Assembly (NCBI GenBank): GCA_937974175.1
Contig: CALJIG010000037.1
Location: forward strand, 1 to 64,000
Reading direction: 5' to 3'
From: an uncultured Ignavibacteria bacterium
GTDB lineage: Bacteria; Bacteroidota; Ignavibacteria; Tepidaquicellales; Tepidaquicellaceae
DNA length: 64,000 nucleotides
In this document: piece by piece, positions 63,434 to 64,000 of the stretch
How positions within the stretch are numbered: the stretch's first letter is position 1
Layout: each line of letters opens with the position of its first letter
Notes under the pieces: generated by a model
Databases searched by the model: none
Told to the model about the DNA's origin: nothing
The model's input: the letters and a program-made list of their open reading frames with translations, nothing else
Made by a program: the position numbers and the translations under genes

Positions 63434-63487
63434 GGACTTATACCCTCTATAGCAAACTTTATTAGTTATGTTTAGAGGGTAATGTCC
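63434..63487 (+). promoter_or_regulatory. Leader hairpin upstream of the 63527 lipoprotein gene
   Basis: taccctcta (63441-63449) and tagagggta (63473-63481) are perfect inverted arms, extended outward by ggac/gtcc (63434-63437, 63484-63487) across a small internal loop. No T-run follows, so it is not a typical terminator. It could be an operator or a structured mRNA leader. The rest of the 350-bp gap 63177-63526 shows only the atgggacaaa direct repeats. Confidence 0.4.
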
Positions 63488-63526
63488 TTATACATAAAAC
63501 ATTTTTTTAAACATAAAGGAGCAAGT

Positions 63527-64000
63527 ATGAAAAAAACTTACATTCTTTCAATTACCATAATGGTAATTTTTTCTGTGTTTTTTTTCGGCTGTGATAAAAC
63601 AGAAGACCCTGTTACAACAACTGAAACAGGAGGCACCGGCGCAACTGCATCATTTACATCAAACTCCCAATCAAGTCTTGACTATGAAGATTTTTCATTA
63701 GTAGTTGATATTGGTGATGTGCCTAATCTTTCTAGCGGAGCTGCAGGTACTGTAACTTTTTCTCTCAACACTTCCACTTCCCTCGAGAGCGGAGTGCCTG
63801 CTGTTCCTTCTACAAACACTGTTATCGGAAAGTACCTTAAAGCCGGTCCCGAAGCATTCAACTTTGGCGGACCTATTCAATTACACTTTCCTGCTTCCGG
63901 TCAGTCTTCTCCGCAAAATCTTGAAGTAATGTATTATTCTCCGGATATACAGCAATGGAAAATTGTTCCAACATCAGCAGTTGATACTGCAAAAAAAAGA
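63527..64000 (+). CDS. Lipoprotein with ZU5-like domain, partial (runs off the window)
   Basis: The ATG at 63527 has AAAGGAG five bases upstream and opens 158 codons to the window edge without a stop. The signal MKKTYILSITIMVIFSVFFFGC has lipobox FFGC. A Thr/Gly-rich linker (about 28-45) follows, then a beta-rich region. Residues about 110-150 (GPEAFNFGGPIQLHFPA, then YYSPDIQQWKIVP) resemble a ZU5-type or related Ig-like domain. It is expected to be anchored in the outer or inner membrane. The 3' part is missing, so full domain content is unknown. Confidence 0.8.
   Translation, partial: MKKTYILSITIMVIFSVFFFGCDKTEDPVTTTETGGTGATASFTSNSQSSLDYEDFSLVVDIGDVPNLSSGAAGTVTFSLNTSTSLESGVPAVPSTNTVIGKYLKAGPEAFNFGGPIQLHFPASGQSSPQNLEVMYYSPDIQQWKIVPTSAVDTAKKR

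Noticed and set aside
63698..63880. 60-codon minus-strand ORF
   Set aside because: It is antisense to the partial lipoprotein gene at 63527, which has a signal peptide and ribosome-binding site.
1..64000. tRNA genes, insertion sequences, phage genes, T9SS machine genes
   Set aside because: None was recognised by eye on either strand; a tRNA or profile search would be needed to exclude a missed short RNA.

Overview
The window looks like a chromosomal segment of a free-living Gram-negative bacterium of the Bacteroidota/Chlorobiota/Ignavibacteriota assemblage, most likely Ignavibacteria- or Kapabacteria-like. This is inferred from several traits seen together. Seven large secreted proteins end in a type IX secretion (T9SS) C-terminal domain containing the block SQNYPNPFNP. 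There is an LpxC-FabZ fusion, a single-chain E1 alpha/beta 2-oxoacid dehydrogenase, paired Skp/OmpH genes after bamA, frequent TTG starts, and a TTTG-N20-TAACTTTG promoter of Bacteroidota type. No 16S gene, tRNA, CRISPR array, insertion sequence or phage gene was recognised.

Layout. Bases 1-616 are a mosaic of short tandem and palindromic repeats. Then come uvrA (minus) and a plus-strand operon with a doubly truncated NIF3-like protein, a coiled-coil zinc-ribbon protein and an RNase HI-like protein. This operon converges on an RNase P RNA gene (rnpB, minus, about 5858-6250). From 6.5 to 20 kb: nadA, a helical protein with a possible HTH, a T9SS subtilase, a nucleotidyltransferase, an Fe-S module (mrp-lipoprotein-nfu), a hicBA toxin-antitoxin pair, a plus-strand chain ending in a PhnP-like hydrolase and an inositol monophosphatase, then ribH and a PHP phosphoesterase. 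Bases 20040-20864 are a second repeat island. It precedes a very AT-rich gene encoding an unrecognised 565-residue protein with a PD-(D/E)XK nuclease signature. From 22.6 to 33.6 kb lie housekeeping and envelope genes: ddl, an FtsB-like gene, an M42 peptidase, an Fe-S-type trpS, and the cluster uppS-bamA-skp-skp-lpxD-lpxC/fabZ. This cluster faces pgk across an expanded palindromic repeat.

From 35 to 47 kb five large T9SS cargo genes lie in a row on the minus strand, each with its own terminator. They share modules, and one looks like a chimera of two neighbours. Next come a fused E1 dehydrogenase and a three-gene signalling operon (49.5-54.0 kb). That operon has one complete TPR-histidine kinase followed by two paralogues that keep the TPR, coiled coil and dimerisation-helix region, but carry Asn in place of the phospho-acceptor His and have no ATPase domain. 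The right end holds a lipoprotein with a duplicated domain, a lipoprotein MsrB, a serine hydrolase, two paralogous helical proteins of 485 and 487 residues, another T9SS protein with Ycf48-type repeats, and a lipoprotein that runs off the edge.

The most noteworthy items are the kinase/pseudokinase operon, the repeat-flanked nuclease-like gene, the palindromic repeat family that sits exactly at gene ends and supplies stop codons, and the module shuffling among the cargo genes. All assignments were made by reading the sequence; no database search was run.
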